A DNA stretch of 19,032 nt from CAZHJE01 sp964532965 (GCA_964532965.1 CAZHJE010000012.1:1-19032); one strand, 5' to 3'; counted from the first letter of the stretch, positions 7,095-14,560 are shown. Translations and numbers: made by a program. Notes: generated from the sequence alone by a model not told the origin.

Positions 7095-9005
7095 ATGCAA
7101 TTTTTTATATACTCACTAATATTTTTCTTTGTACCTTTGTCTGTGGCGGTCTTTATTGCATATCAGGTACTTATTAGGCTAATTGACTTAAATGCTGTTA
7201 AAGATGAAGAAAAGAATGGTTTAAACATATCAAATAGCATGCTTATTGCACTTTTGGTTATAGCAGGTGCCTTTAATGTATATGTATACAGTGCAAAACA
7301 CATCGGATTAGGAGTTAGTTTATTTATCTTAACATTAATAATAGCGGTGTTATACGCACACTCAAACAGATTATCTAAAATACAGTATTTTTTGGCGGCA
7401 GTATCCGGTTTAGCGGCAATATTAATCTCTTTTAGATCTAACGAGTTTCTTGTGGCATTAAATACTTTGGTTTCACTAGGTACTTTACTAATATTAGTTT
7501 TGTTTACACTGCTAAAAGATGTTCAACTAGCTGTTTTTAATCTTATATTTTCTTTTATTTATCTCTGTGTACGTATATTACGAAACATCCCCATTATTTC
7601 CAGAACGTTTACAAATAAAAGTAATAATATAAACCTTGTTAAATACATACGTACATTTGTATTTTCTGTAGTGATCGTAGGACTTTTCGGAGTACTACTT
7701 TCTAACGTTGACCCAATATTTGAAAGTGTCTTTCTAAACCTCTTTTCAGAAGAGTTAATACCTAGAATAATTACAACATTCGTAGTCTTATTTGTATCTC
7801 TGGTGATACTTAATTCCAGTTTTTCTGCAAAAGTACACAAAGAGGTAAGGCTATCATTTTTATCAAAACATGAGGTGGTAGTACCTACTGCCTTGCTTAC
7901 TATATTGTTTGGCGTATTTATATTTATTCAAATTAAATATTTGTTTTCAGGTGCAGTCTATATAGAAAAATATCAAATTACATATTCTGATTATGTGCGA
8001 AAAGGCTTTTTTGAACTATTAATAACAATCTTTTTTGGTGGTCTTTTATCTTATTTTGTTTCACTAAAAGACCGATTTGAAGTACAAAATACTAATATTT
8101 TTAAACTTATAAATACAGTTTTACTTATTGAGCTATTTTTTATACTAGTATCAGCATATGTTAGGGATAAAATATATATTGATACCTATGGCTTAACAAG
8201 AATGAGGCTGGTTGGCTATGCGATAATATCTATTTTAGGGGTGTTTATCTTTTCGCTATTAGCTTTTTCTAATGTAAAGACATTTACAGAGGCAAAAGTA
8301 CTAACTTTAAATTTTGTATTTATGATCGCAGTCGTATTAGGACTCAATTTTGTAAATATAGATAAGTATGTCTATAGCTATAATTTTTCACACTATCCAA
8401 TTTGGCAAGAAAAATATAACAGAGCATATGATACTTTTATAATAAGTTTACTTTCTTTTGATACTGTAGACTCATGGGACAAAATAACGACTTACAATAA
8501 GGATAAATTTAACGATTTCGTGACTAAAAAAGAACTATCCCGGCTTAAGTTAGAAACATATAATTCACGCGTACTTCTGTCAGAAGATGAAAAGAATGAG
8601 TTAGCATTATTAAAGTTAACAATAAATACATTGTTAAGCAAAAGAGAACTACTTATTAAGAAATATGACAAAATTGGCTGGTTAGATTATAACTATACCG
8701 ATTTTCTGGCATATAAAAAACTTACAAGCGCTGATATAAGCTATTTATCTACACTTTTATGCTTACAAAAACAAATTGAATATTTTCAGGCATATTACAA
8801 TGTAGACACTTATAGTGAGGAGCGTAATCGCTTAGACAGTTTTGAATACCCTTTGGTACAAAGGATAAAGGGCAATCACCCTGATAGGTTACATTCTATT
8901 AAAAACAGAATATACAAAAGCATAACTGGTTCAAGAGAATATGGTATAGAAGAAGACAAAGTGCTTAATTCATTTTCATATCCAAAACCATCAACTTGTG
9001 ATTAA
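7095..9005 (+). CDS. Polytopic membrane protein, DUF4173/DUF4153-like
   Basis: 636 residues. About twelve hydrophobic segments fill residues 1-440; the last 190 residues are soluble and charged. The stretch LLSNVDPIFESVF, then IQIKYLFSGA followed by TYSDYVRKGFFELL and then VRDKIYIDTYGLTRMRL, matches the conserved blocks of the DUF4173/DUF4153 family of bacterial membrane proteins, whose function is unknown. The C-terminal domain (SWDKITTYNKDKFNDF onward) is Tyr/Lys-rich and is not one I recognise. Single leaderless-type promoter; the next gene (9019) follows after 13 nt and is probably co-transcribed. Confidence 0.7.
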   Translation: MQFFIYSLIFFFVPLSVAVFIAYQVLIRLIDLNAVKDEEKNGLNISNSMLIALLVIAGAFNVYVYSAKHIGLGVSLFILTLIIAVLYAHSNRLSKIQYFLAAVSGLAAILISFRSNEFLVALNTLVSLGTLLILVLFTLLKDVQLAVFNLIFSFIYLCVRILRNIPIISRTFTNKSNNINLVKYIRTFVFSVVIVGLFGVLLSNVDPIFESVFLNLFSEELIPRIITTFVVLFVSLVILNSSFSAKVHKEVRLSFLSKHEVVVPTALLTILFGVFIFIQIKYLFSGAVYIEKYQITYSDYVRKGFFELLITIFFGGLLSYFVSLKDRFEVQNTNIFKLINTVLLIELFFILVSAYVRDKIYIDTYGLTRMRLVGYAIISILGVFIFSLLAFSNVKTFTEAKVLTLNFVFMIAVVLGLNFVNIDKYVYSYNFSHYPIWQEKYNRAYDTFIISLLSFDTVDSWDKITTYNKDKFNDFVTKKELSRLKLETYNSRVLLSEDEKNELALLKLTINTLLSKRELLIKKYDKIGWLDYNYTDFLAYKKLTSADISYLSTLLCLQKQIEYFQAYYNVDTYSEERNRLDSFEYPLVQRIKGNHPDRLHSIKNRIYKSITGSREYGIEEDKVLNSFSYPKPSTCD

Positions 9006-9018
9006 CTTTTAGTAGCAT

Positions 9019-9405
9019 ATGCGCACAAAACTAGCTATTCTTTTTTTAATACTTTTAATCCCGCTAGTAATAATATTTTTAAAACCCACCCACACATGCA
9101 CACTTAAAAAAAGTTTATGCGAACTTGAATACCCTGCTGCTAAGGTGTATAAGCAAGAAGATTGGGTAGCCGGTGGCCAAGAGTTTTACTATACTTTCTT
9201 AGCAACAGAGTCATTTGACAATGTTAAAAAATATTATGACAGTATAGTGCCAACTAAGAACTGGCAGCTTTGGTCAATTCTACGAGATAAAAATGATACA
9301 AAAACATATAATTTGGTAAATAACGATAAAGAGCATGTATTTTTAATTCTTGATAAAAAACAAGATAACAGTACAAAAATAACTATTGAATTCCATTTTG
9401 AATAA
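9019..9405 (+). CDS. Small membrane-anchored protein, unknown function
   Basis: 128 residues: a single N-terminal hydrophobic segment (residues 5-21) followed by a soluble domain of about 100 residues outside the cell. Two cysteines (in THTCTLKKSLCELEYP, residues 27 and 33) could form a disulfide. The later part (FDNVKKYYDSIVPTKNWQLW...VFLILDKKQDNSTKITIEF) looks like a small alpha/beta domain seen in anchored hypothetical proteins that carry a Y-x-x-x-x-P-x-x-G/N-W pattern. It lies 13 nt behind the DUF4173-like gene with no promoter of its own, so it is probably the second gene of that operon. Its 3' end overlaps the convergent gene by 23 bp. Confidence 0.6.
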   Translation: MRTKLAILFLILLIPLVIIFLKPTHTCTLKKSLCELEYPAAKVYKQEDWVAGGQEFYYTFLATESFDNVKKYYDSIVPTKNWQLWSILRDKNDTKTYNLVNNDKEHVFLILDKKQDNSTKITIEFHFE

Positions 9406-9613
9406 TATTCTTCTTTTGATGTTTAATGATAAATAGATACACTATCGGAAGTATCCCAATTGTATTAAATATTAAAATACATACAAACCAGACTTTTTGC
9501 CTTTGCTGTGCAGCTACCCACAGTGCTTGCGTTTTCCATACAAGTTCCCACAGCAAGAATATTAGCAAAAAAACAGTTCTATACTCATAGACTATGTTAA
9601 TTATATTAGTCAT
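9383..9613 (-). CDS. DUF5652-like two-helix membrane protein
   Basis: 76 residues. Two membrane helices (about 10-27 and 43-61) enclose WKTQALWVAAQQRQKVWFVCILIFN, continued by TIGILPIVYLF, which matches the W..xALWxAAxxxqkxWFxxxLixNtxGIxxIxYLF pattern of DUF5652, a family related to the PLDc N-terminal membrane domain and frequent in CPR genomes. Function unknown. An extended -10 (TGtTATACT) lies 6 nt in front of the ATG. The 3' end overlaps that of the convergent 9019 gene. Confidence 0.7.
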   Translation of the reverse strand: MTNIINIVYEYRTVFLLIFLLWELVWKTQALWVAAQQRQKVWFVCILIFNTIGILPIVYLFIIKHQKKNIIQNGIQ

Positions 9614-9619
9614 ATCTAA

Positions 9620-9628
9620 AGTATAACA
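9620..9628 (-). promoter_or_regulatory. Extended -10 promoter of the DUF5652-like gene
   Basis: TGtTATACT on the minus strand, 6 nt before ATG at 9613. Confidence 0.6.
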
Positions 9629-9650
9629 AAAAAATATCTATACAACTAAA

Positions 9651-9684
9651 ACAGCGACACTTGGTATAAACTTTGTGTCGCTGT
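9651..9684 (-). terminator. Rho-independent terminator of the basic mini-protein gene
   Basis: A perfect 10-bp stem, ACAGCGACAC (9651-9660) with GTGTCGCTGT (9675-9684), and a 14-nt loop, followed on the minus strand by TTT. It begins 16 nt after the stop codon at 9700. It is one of the few GC-rich hairpins in this AT-rich stretch. Confidence 0.75.
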
Positions 9685-9699
9685 AATTAGTTCACAAAA

Positions 9700-9819
9700 C
9701 TACTTTTTCTTTGCTGTTTTTCTTTTTGTTGTTTTTTTTGTAGCAGTTTTTTTAACAGCTGTTTTTCTTTTTACTGTTTTCTTTGCTGTTTTTGCTTTTG
9801 ATGTTGCTTTTGCTTTCAT
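9700..9819 (-). CDS. Lys/Ala/Thr-rich basic mini-protein (histone H1-like, DNA-binding)
   Basis: A 39-residue protein made almost only of Lys, Arg, Ala and Thr, in AKKT/KKTA/KRKTA-like units; 19 of 39 residues are Lys or Arg and there is no acidic residue. This composition is that of histone H1-like C-terminal tails and small nucleoid proteins (Hc1, AlgP tails). It probably binds DNA or RNA non-specifically; a ribosomal or nucleoid role is inference. The ATG at 9819 has AGGAGGTGA nine nt upstream, the best Shine-Dalgarno in the window, and a clear terminator follows. It stands alone and is likely highly expressed. Confidence 0.8.
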   Translation of the reverse strand: MKAKATSKAKTAKKTVKRKTAVKKTATKKTTKRKTAKKK

Positions 9820-9827
9820 TCAAAATC

Positions 9828-9836
9828 ACCTCCTTT
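9828..9836 (-). promoter_or_regulatory. Near-perfect Shine-Dalgarno of the basic mini-protein
   Basis: AGGAGGTGA on the minus strand upstream of ATG 9819, complementary to the usual 3' end of 16S rRNA. It shows that Shine-Dalgarno initiation operates in this genome beside the apparent leaderless genes. Confidence 0.8.
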
Positions 9837-9984
9837 AGACATGTTCAAAGTGTTACTAAAATTAATTTTAAAAAAGTTTATAGAAGATTGTTTAACAAAA
9901 GAAAAAATAACTGTATATATGCGATCAATACTTAAAAAAATAAACTGAGCAGGTTTTATAAATTTATTTTTTGCCATTAAAATT

Positions 9985-10004
9985 TAGTAATTAAAAAATT
10001 ACTA
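9985..10004. repeat. Perfect 8-bp inverted repeat, 4-nt loop
   Basis: TAGTAATT / AATTACTA around AAAA. All A/T except one G/C pair; may be a weak terminator, an operator, or chance in AT-rich DNA. Confidence 0.4.
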
Positions 10005-10101
10005 TGTATATATTAACCTACGAATCTTTTTTAAAGTCAATACCCTACAAAACCTTTTTTTGAGCACGCAAAAAATTCGAATGAGTATTATAATAATGGG
10101 T

Positions 10102-10123
10102 ATCAATATGACAACATATTGAT
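10102..10123. repeat. Perfect 9-bp inverted repeat upstream of tRNA-Val(CAC)
   Basis: ATCAATATG (10102-10110) and CATATTGAT (10115-10123) with loop ACAA. It sits just upstream of the tRNA promoter, close to its -35 region, so it could be an operator or a hairpin ending upstream transcription. Confidence 0.5.
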
Positions 10124-10138
10124 CCAATTTGTAATTGT

Positions 10139-10147
10139 TGTTATGAT
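10139..10147 (+). promoter_or_regulatory. Extended -10 promoter of tRNA-Val(CAC)
   Basis: TGtTATGAT, 13 nt upstream of the tRNA 5' end. Confidence 0.6.
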
Positions 10148-10160
10148 AAATAATCATTAA

Positions 10161-10237
10161 GGACTCCTAGCTCAGTTGGTTAGAGCGCTTCATTCACATT
10201 GAAGAGGTCACAGGTTCAAATCCTGTGGAGTCCACCA
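10161..10237 (+). tRNA. tRNA-Val (anticodon CAC)
   Basis: Cloverleaf readable by eye: acceptor GGACTCC/GGAGTCC, D arm GCTC...GAGC, anticodon stem CTTCA/TGAAG with loop TTCACAT giving anticodon CAC, variable AGGTC, T arm ACAGG-TTCAAAT-CCTGT, discriminator A and encoded CCA. 77 nt. Confidence 0.95.
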
Positions 10238-10248
10238 AAATAACCCAT

Positions 10249-11187
10249 TTAAAAATTTTCTTTTAAAAATTTGCCTACTTGTGTTGATACTTCTACTAGG
10301 TTTTCGAACGTTGTATCTTTACTCATAACGCACACAACTACGGGAGCATTTATAAAAGCAATACCACAATCATGCCAGCTACCTGTTGTACCCCAGCTAC
10401 CTATTTTATGCGCAAATAAAATATTATTGCCCAAACCAGCTGATATTCTATCGTCAAATGACGTGTCAAGCATTGTATTTAACATTTCTCTAGCATATTT
10501 AGCATCTATGTATTGTTTGTCATCTTTACCCACTGCAAGTAAATATATTTTTTCAAAAGCCATTCCTATATCATATGCGGTAGATATATTATCGACGTTA
10601 AAGCGCGCTCCATCAGATACAAGATATTTAAAAGACTCATTAATATATTCATAGCCAACTGAATCTACCAGCATATTTTGAGAAGTATTGTCCGACTCTT
10701 TAAGTAGAAGTTCTATAAGCTCAGCTACAGTATATTCGTTTTTTAAGCTGCTTTGAATACTACCTGTTCCAGCTGCTAGGTATTTAACTGAAAAAGCAAT
10801 TTCTGTGTCTAATGTTAACTTATTGTCTTGCACAGCTTTATATGTTGCAAGAGCAAGTGGTACTTTGTATAGTGACGCCGCATATATTTTCTCTCTTGAG
10901 TTATATTCATATACCTCGTTAGTTCTTAGATCTTTAATATATATAGCATATACCCCATCTATTTTACTTATATTTGTTACTAAAATATCAAAATTGTCTT
11001 TAATGTCTAATTTTTGTAACGTGCTTTGGGAAATAGCATATTTTTTAAAATCAACTGTCAAAGTTTTTTTGAAGGGTACTAGTTTTATAGCAGAACCTGC
11101 TCTTGTATGTTTAAAATATAAAAACACCGAAAATACAAGTACAGCGGCTAGAATACCCAATAATATTGATAATAATTTTGATCTCAT
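10249..11187 (-). CDS. Class A beta-lactamase-fold serine hydrolase, membrane-anchored
   Basis: 312 residues. One N-terminal membrane segment (about 7-24) anchors a periplasmic/extracellular domain. Catalytic motifs of the penicillin-binding/beta-lactamase2 family are all present in order: S105-L-Y-K108 (SxxK), S165-D166-N167 (SDN) and K261-I-G263 (KTG-like). The E166-x-x-L-N omega-loop that deacylates in true class A beta-lactamases is not visible; that region reads NVDNISTAYDIGMAFEKI. It is therefore more likely a peptidoglycan DD-peptidase-like or other serine hydrolase than an antibiotic-resistance enzyme. An AAAGG lies just upstream of the start. It sits between two valine tRNA genes, reading against both. 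Confidence 0.8.
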   Translation of the reverse strand: MRSKLLSILLGILAAVLVFSVFLYFKHTRAGSAIKLVPFKKTLTVDFKKYAISQSTLQKLDIKDNFDILVTNISKIDGVYAIYIKDLRTNEVYEYNSREKIYAASLYKVPLALATYKAVQDNKLTLDTEIAFSVKYLAAGTGSIQSSLKNEYTVAELIELLLKESDNTSQNMLVDSVGYEYINESFKYLVSDGARFNVDNISTAYDIGMAFEKIYLLAVGKDDKQYIDAKYAREMLNTMLDTSFDDRISAGLGNNILFAHKIGSWGTTGSWHDCGIAFINAPVVVCVMSKDTTFENLVEVSTQVGKFLKENF

Positions 11188-11211
11188 ATACCTTTAAAAT
11201 TACTTAATTTG

Positions 11212-11220
11212 TGATAAAAT
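11212..11220 (+). promoter_or_regulatory. Extended -10 promoter of the tRNA-Val(UAC) locus
   Basis: TGaTAAAAT, 23 nt upstream of the half-tRNA copy at 11244. No other promoter is seen before the full tRNA, so both would be in one transcript. Confidence 0.55.
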
Positions 11221-11243
11221 TGTACCAGTTTATATGTGAATTT

Positions 11244-11278
11244 GGGCGGTTAGCTCAGCTGGTTAGAGCATTCGGTTT
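11244..11278 (+). pseudogene. Duplicated 5' half of tRNA-Val(UAC)
   Basis: 35 nt identical to the first 35 nt of the full tRNA-Val(UAC) at 11343, covering the acceptor 5' strand, D arm, anticodon 5' strand and the first anticodon-loop bases. The match stops inside the anticodon loop; what follows (11279-11342) has no T arm and no acceptor 3' strand. The 64-nt spacer contains a small inverted repeat (GATCT...AGATC). Confidence 0.85.
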
Positions 11279-11342
11279 TAGATCTGAACAAAGTGAAGAT
11301 CGCTAACAGCTCAAGCTACGTATTTTGAAAAATGAATTATGA

Positions 11343-11419
11343 GGGCGGTTAGCTCAGCTGGTTAGAGCATTCGGTTTACATCCGAAAGGTCGTAGGTTCA
11401 AATCCTACACCGCCCACCA
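11343..11419 (+). tRNA. tRNA-Val (anticodon UAC)
   Basis: Acceptor GGGCGGT/ACCGCCC, D arm GCTC...GAGC, anticodon stem TTCGG/CCGAA with loop TTTACAT (anticodon TAC in DNA), T arm GTAGG-TTCAAAT-CCTAC, discriminator A, encoded CCA. Its last base abuts the stop codon of the convergent DUF2079-like gene at 11420. Confidence 0.95.
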
Positions 11420-12859
11420 TTAAATACTTCTTCTCACAAACAAACTTATTCTTTCAAAGCCAGGAATATACTGGTAATTTGGATCATCTACTATATTTTT
11501 ATAGACAACTATATTTTGATCAGACTGGCTAACGTCGGTAGTTAGTATTATTATGTATTTAGCATTGTTGTATTTTGTAGATATATCATTTTCTATTTCA
11601 TAATTATCCGCTGCAATATCTAGTTCATTAAATGTGTCATAAAAAACTTTTCTTCCCGAAAAATGTGGTCCTAAAAAGTATGAGGTAGCAATAACTGTAT
11701 CGTAGTTAGTTATATCTGGGTAAAGGTTTTTGATAATATTAATTTCATTGTGAATTTGTTGCGCATCTGGGTTGCTGTAGTGTCTAGTAAGGGTTACATA
11801 TACAGGTATCAATAAAAATAAACTATACCCTAATATAACTAAAGTAGTTTTATAACTTTGCTTTGAAATGAATGCTAATACTTTTACCATTGAATAAAAG
11901 AAAATAGGTATTATTACAGCCGCATAATGATAATATAATGTCTGCATACTATATTTACCAAAAATATTTATAGCTAATTCTGGTATAGCAATTAAAAGTG
12001 TTTGAGGAGAAAGTAGAATTAAAGGAGATGAAAAAGCAATAAGCTCTGTTAAATAGTCTAGGGTTCTAGTATTGGTTAATACTGTATACATTGACTTAAG
12101 TGTCATCCCACTGTACATAGATAAGTGTTCATGTGATACATTAGCAAAGTTAGGCATTACAAAATAAACTAAAAAAAATGGCATTATTGCACCAAAAATC
12201 GTATAAAAAATTCCATAGTAATATTGTTTTTTAACAAAAATTAAATATATGCCTAGTGAACTTACAGTAAACCCAATATGCTCTTTAGTACATAAAAGTA
12301 ATAGTATTGGAAGCAACAAATAGTTGTATTTTTTTTGCTCAATAAGTATGAAGATATAAAGAAGAATAGGTATTGCAAGTGTAATTCCATGCATATCAAA
12401 TAAAAGAACTGTGTGTAAATTTGGGTTTAAGGCAAAAAACACCGCACATAAAAAGGCAAGTAATTCATTTTTTAAAAGTATTTTAGCTAGTTTAAATGCA
12501 AAAAAAATACTTGTACCTACAAAAACAGCTTGCAGAACAACAATCATATATGGAGTAGGGGCTAAAAAGAAAACTAGGGCATAAATTAAAATTATTGGTT
12601 CAAAGTGTATGCCTAAATAATTAATATTTTGTTGAGTATATTGGTGTGTGTACTCAAGTATATTGCCGTGAATTGTATTGGTTAGAACTTGCTGGCGTAT
12701 GCCTAAATCCCAATAGTTTGCGTTAAATGTATATACTCTTGTAATTGCTTTGCTTGATATAAAATGCACAAAGAGTATATATAAAAGAATTACTAATAAG
12801 TTAAATGTGTTTTTTCTAATTACCTGCAACAGTGAACTTTTCATAAAATATGTTTTCAT
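11420..12859 (-). CDS. Polytopic membrane protein, DUF2079-like
   Basis: 479 residues with about ten membrane helices up to residue 365 and a C-terminal soluble domain outside the membrane. The block YWDLGIRQQVLTN, the later HFEPIILIYALVF...PTPYMIVVLQAV, FDMHGITLAIPILLY and TKEHIGFTVSSLGIYLIF match the conserved motifs of DUF2079 membrane proteins, thought to be glycosyltransferase-C-like; activity unproven. The start overlaps the 3' end of the upstream reductase gene by 44 nt, and M6 (12844) is an alternative start with 29 nt overlap. Translational coupling is likely. Confidence 0.75.
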   Translation of the reverse strand: MKTYFMKSSLLQVIRKNTFNLLVILLYILFVHFISSKAITRVYTFNANYWDLGIRQQVLTNTIHGNILEYTHQYTQQNINYLGIHFEPIILIYALVFFLAPTPYMIVVLQAVFVGTSIFFAFKLAKILLKNELLAFLCAVFFALNPNLHTVLLFDMHGITLAIPILLYIFILIEQKKYNYLLLPILLLLCTKEHIGFTVSSLGIYLIFVKKQYYYGIFYTIFGAIMPFFLVYFVMPNFANVSHEHLSMYSGMTLKSMYTVLTNTRTLDYLTELIAFSSPLILLSPQTLLIAIPELAINIFGKYSMQTLYYHYAAVIIPIFFYSMVKVLAFISKQSYKTTLVILGYSLFLLIPVYVTLTRHYSNPDAQQIHNEINIIKNLYPDITNYDTVIATSYFLGPHFSGRKVFYDTFNELDIAADNYEIENDISTKYNNAKYIIILTTDVSQSDQNIVVYKNIVDDPNYQYIPGFERISLFVRRSI

Positions 12860-13499
12860 TTGAAACTTGTGCTTTTAATAATTCGACATTTTGTGTAACC
12901 ATCTCGGGATTACCACAAACATAATAATAAGTATTTTTGTCTATGGTATATTGATTTGTTATTCTACCAGTATTATATTTGGTCTCAGTTAGTGGTTGTG
13001 AGATATATAGTTTATATGAAAAATTAGGTAGCTTGGTTTTAAATTCATCTAAGATTTCTAGTTTTAATATTTCTTCTTGTGTTCTATACCCACAGTACAT
13101 TTGTATATGTGCGTTGCTGCTTTCTTTTTTTAATTGGTAAAGCATCGAAATAAATGGAGCAATGCCCGTACCAGTGCATAAAAATATATATTTATTATGC
13201 TCATTTATCTTTAAGTTAAATTTACCTGCGGGCCCTACAAAGGCTATTTCATCATTAACTTTTAACCTTTTTAAGTAATTTGCTCCTATACCATCATGTC
13301 CCACGCTCGCAATAATGCTAAATGTATTTGCAATATATGGATTAGAACATAGTGAATATGCTCTAAATCTATCTTGAATGCTAATTGATATAAATTGTCC
13401 CGCAAAAAAGTTAAATGGTTCTACTGTTTTAAATGCCAGTTCTATAACTCTGCTACTTATCTGTTTAGTATCTGTGAGAACAGCTTTTTTTATTGGCAT
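12816..13499 (-). CDS. Ferredoxin-NADP reductase-family oxidoreductase
   Basis: 227 residues with FAD-binding R46-A-Y-S49 (RxYS), a phosphate-binding loop VGHDGIGANYL, the NAD(P) motif G110-T-G-I-A-P115, and C195-G-N-P198 near the C-terminus. This is the complete FAD plus NAD(P) module of the FNR superfamily with no visible extra iron-sulfur or globin domain, so it should pass electrons to a separate partner (ferredoxin, flavodoxin or other), not identifiable here. It is the first gene of an operon with the DUF2079-like gene. Its TATAAT box lies 7 nt before the ATG. Confidence 0.85.
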   Translation of the reverse strand: MPIKKAVLTDTKQISSRVIELAFKTVEPFNFFAGQFISISIQDRFRAYSLCSNPYIANTFSIIASVGHDGIGANYLKRLKVNDEIAFVGPAGKFNLKINEHNKYIFLCTGTGIAPFISMLYQLKKESSNAHIQMYCGYRTQEEILKLEILDEFKTKLPNFSYKLYISQPLTETKYNTGRITNQYTIDKNTYYYVCGNPEMVTQNVELLKAQVSNENIFYEKFTVAGN

Positions 13500-13506
13500 G
13501 GTCTTT

Positions 13507-13512
13507 ATTATA
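13507..13512 (-). promoter_or_regulatory. -10 box of the reductase operon
   Basis: TATAAT on the minus strand, 7 nt before ATG at 13499. Only 6 bp separate it from the extended -10 of tRNA-Gln on the other strand. Confidence 0.6.
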
Positions 13513-13518
13513 CATGTT

Positions 13519-13527
13519 TGCTATAAT
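13519..13527 (+). promoter_or_regulatory. Extended -10 promoter of tRNA-Gln
   Basis: TGcTATAAT, 16 nt upstream of the tRNA 5' end. Confidence 0.7.
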
Positions 13528-13543
13528 TTTCAAGATATTTTAA

Positions 13544-13617
13544 TGGGGAATGGTGTAACGGCAGCACGTCGGGTTTTGGTCCCGAAAATTGGGGTTCGAA
13601 TCCCTGTTCCCCAGCCA
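13544..13617 (+). tRNA. tRNA-Gln (anticodon UUG)
   Basis: Acceptor TGGGGAA/TTCCCCA (U1-A72 as usual for Gln), anticodon stem TCGGG/CCCGA with loop TTTTGGT giving TTG, T arm TTGGGGTTCGAATCCCTG region, discriminator G, encoded CCA. 74 nt. Confidence 0.95.
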
Positions 13618-13659
13618 AATAGTATCGTAACAAACAAAGTTTAGTAGGGGATAATTAAG

Positions 13660-14211
13660 ATGAAAAAAGCATTCATAATTCACGGTGCGTATGGAAATCC
13701 TCATGAAAACTGGTTTCCATGGTTAAGAAAAGAACTTATGGGATTTGATTATGAGGTAATATCTCCAACCTTTCCAACTCCAGAAAACCAATCTTTAGAA
13801 ACCTGGGACGCTGTATTTGAAAAATATCAAGATCAGCTAGATGAAAACACTATAATGATTGGGCATAGCTTAGGGTGTCCGTTTATTTTAAATGTCTTGC
13901 AAAATATTGATATAAAAATCAAAGCAATATATTTGGTAGCAGGTTTTCACACTTTATTAGATCACCCAATAGATGAAATAAATAAAACATTTGTAGAAAA
14001 TAGTTTTGACTGGAATAAAATTAAAAGTAATTGTGAGAAGATAGTTATGTTTAGTGGTGATAATGACCCTTATATAAATCTAGACATATCAGATGAATTA
14101 GCAAAAATCCTAAATGCAGAATACGAAGTCATAAAAAACGGAGGGCATTTAAACGCTACAGCAGGATATACAAAGTTTGAAGTACTTTTGAGTAAAATTA
14201 AAGATCTATAA
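13660..14211 (+). CDS. RBBP9/YdeN-type alpha/beta hydrolase
   Basis: 183 residues. The N-terminal FIIHGAYGNPHENWFPWL oxyanion-side motif, nucleophile elbow G68-H-S70-L-G72, D136 in GDNDPY and H163 in NGGHLNATAGY make the full catalytic triad of the small serine hydrolases of the RBBP9/YdeN family. The natural substrate is unknown. The start has an AGGGG 9 nt upstream, unlike the leaderless genes, and lies 42 nt after tRNA-Gln with no clear promoter between, so it may be co-transcribed with the tRNA. The ASCH gene follows after 2 nt. Confidence 0.8.
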   Translation: MKKAFIIHGAYGNPHENWFPWLRKELMGFDYEVISPTFPTPENQSLETWDAVFEKYQDQLDENTIMIGHSLGCPFILNVLQNIDIKIKAIYLVAGFHTLLDHPIDEINKTFVENSFDWNKIKSNCEKIVMFSGDNDPYINLDISDELAKILNAEYEVIKNGGHLNATAGYTKFEVLLSKIKDL

Positions 14212-14213
14212 TC

Positions 14214-14552
14214 ATGAATCATCAGATGAAACTAAACCCTAGCCCATACGAACAGATAGCAGCTGGAGTTAAAGATCTGGAAATCAGGTTATATGATGAA
14301 AAAAGGCAACAAATAAAAGTTGGCGATACCATAACTTTTAAAAAATTACCAGAATTAACTGAAGAACTAACAAAAAAGGTAATAGGGTATGTTGTTTTTA
14401 CTGACTTTGTCACATTGTTTAGCAATGTCGACGGGAAACGAGCTGGCTGGATAGAAACTGATACACCTGAATCAATGGCAAAAGATATGGAAAAATACTA
14501 TCCAATTGAAAAACAACAAGAATTTGGCGTAATGGGAATATTTCTAAATTAG
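14214..14552 (+). CDS. ASCH-domain protein, intact copy (copy A)
   Basis: 112 residues. The pattern LNPSPYEQIAAGVKDLEIRL, DEKRQQIKVGDTITF and a final EFGVMGIFL strand is that of ASCH domains: a beta-barrel related to PUA that probably binds RNA or nucleotides. It is two nt behind the alpha/beta hydrolase and probably in the same mRNA. An ATG at residue 5 is an alternative start. Two further copies of this gene, one as a 3' remnant and one broken, lie within 4 kb (15634 and 17114), which makes the family the organising repeat of this end of the window. Confidence 0.85.
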   Translation: MNHQMKLNPSPYEQIAAGVKDLEIRLYDEKRQQIKVGDTITFKKLPELTEELTKKVIGYVVFTDFVTLFSNVDGKRAGWIETDTPESMAKDMEKYYPIEKQQEFGVMGIFLN

Positions 14553-14560
14553 GATTGCAA

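Larger units (their letters stand above)
9837..10138. other. AT-rich intergenic region with two inverted repeats
   Basis: About 300 nt without a convincing gene. It must hold the promoter of the basic mini-protein (minus strand), which I could not place with confidence. A 35-codon + strand frame from ATG 9840 has no promoter or family and is not called. Two perfect inverted repeats are listed separately. Confidence 0.6.

Noticed and set aside
9720..9820. Low-complexity T-rich repeat on the + strand
   Set aside because: It is the coding sequence of the Lys-rich protein read from the other strand, not a separate repeat.
9840..9950. Small + strand frame starting MFKVLLKL
   Set aside because: 35 codons in AT-rich DNA with no promoter box at the expected 6-7 nt and no recognisable family; overlaps the leader of the basic mini-protein.
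13378..13644. Open frame of 88 codons on the + strand
   Set aside because: It runs antisense to the reductase gene and through the tRNA-Gln gene; no promoter or family.
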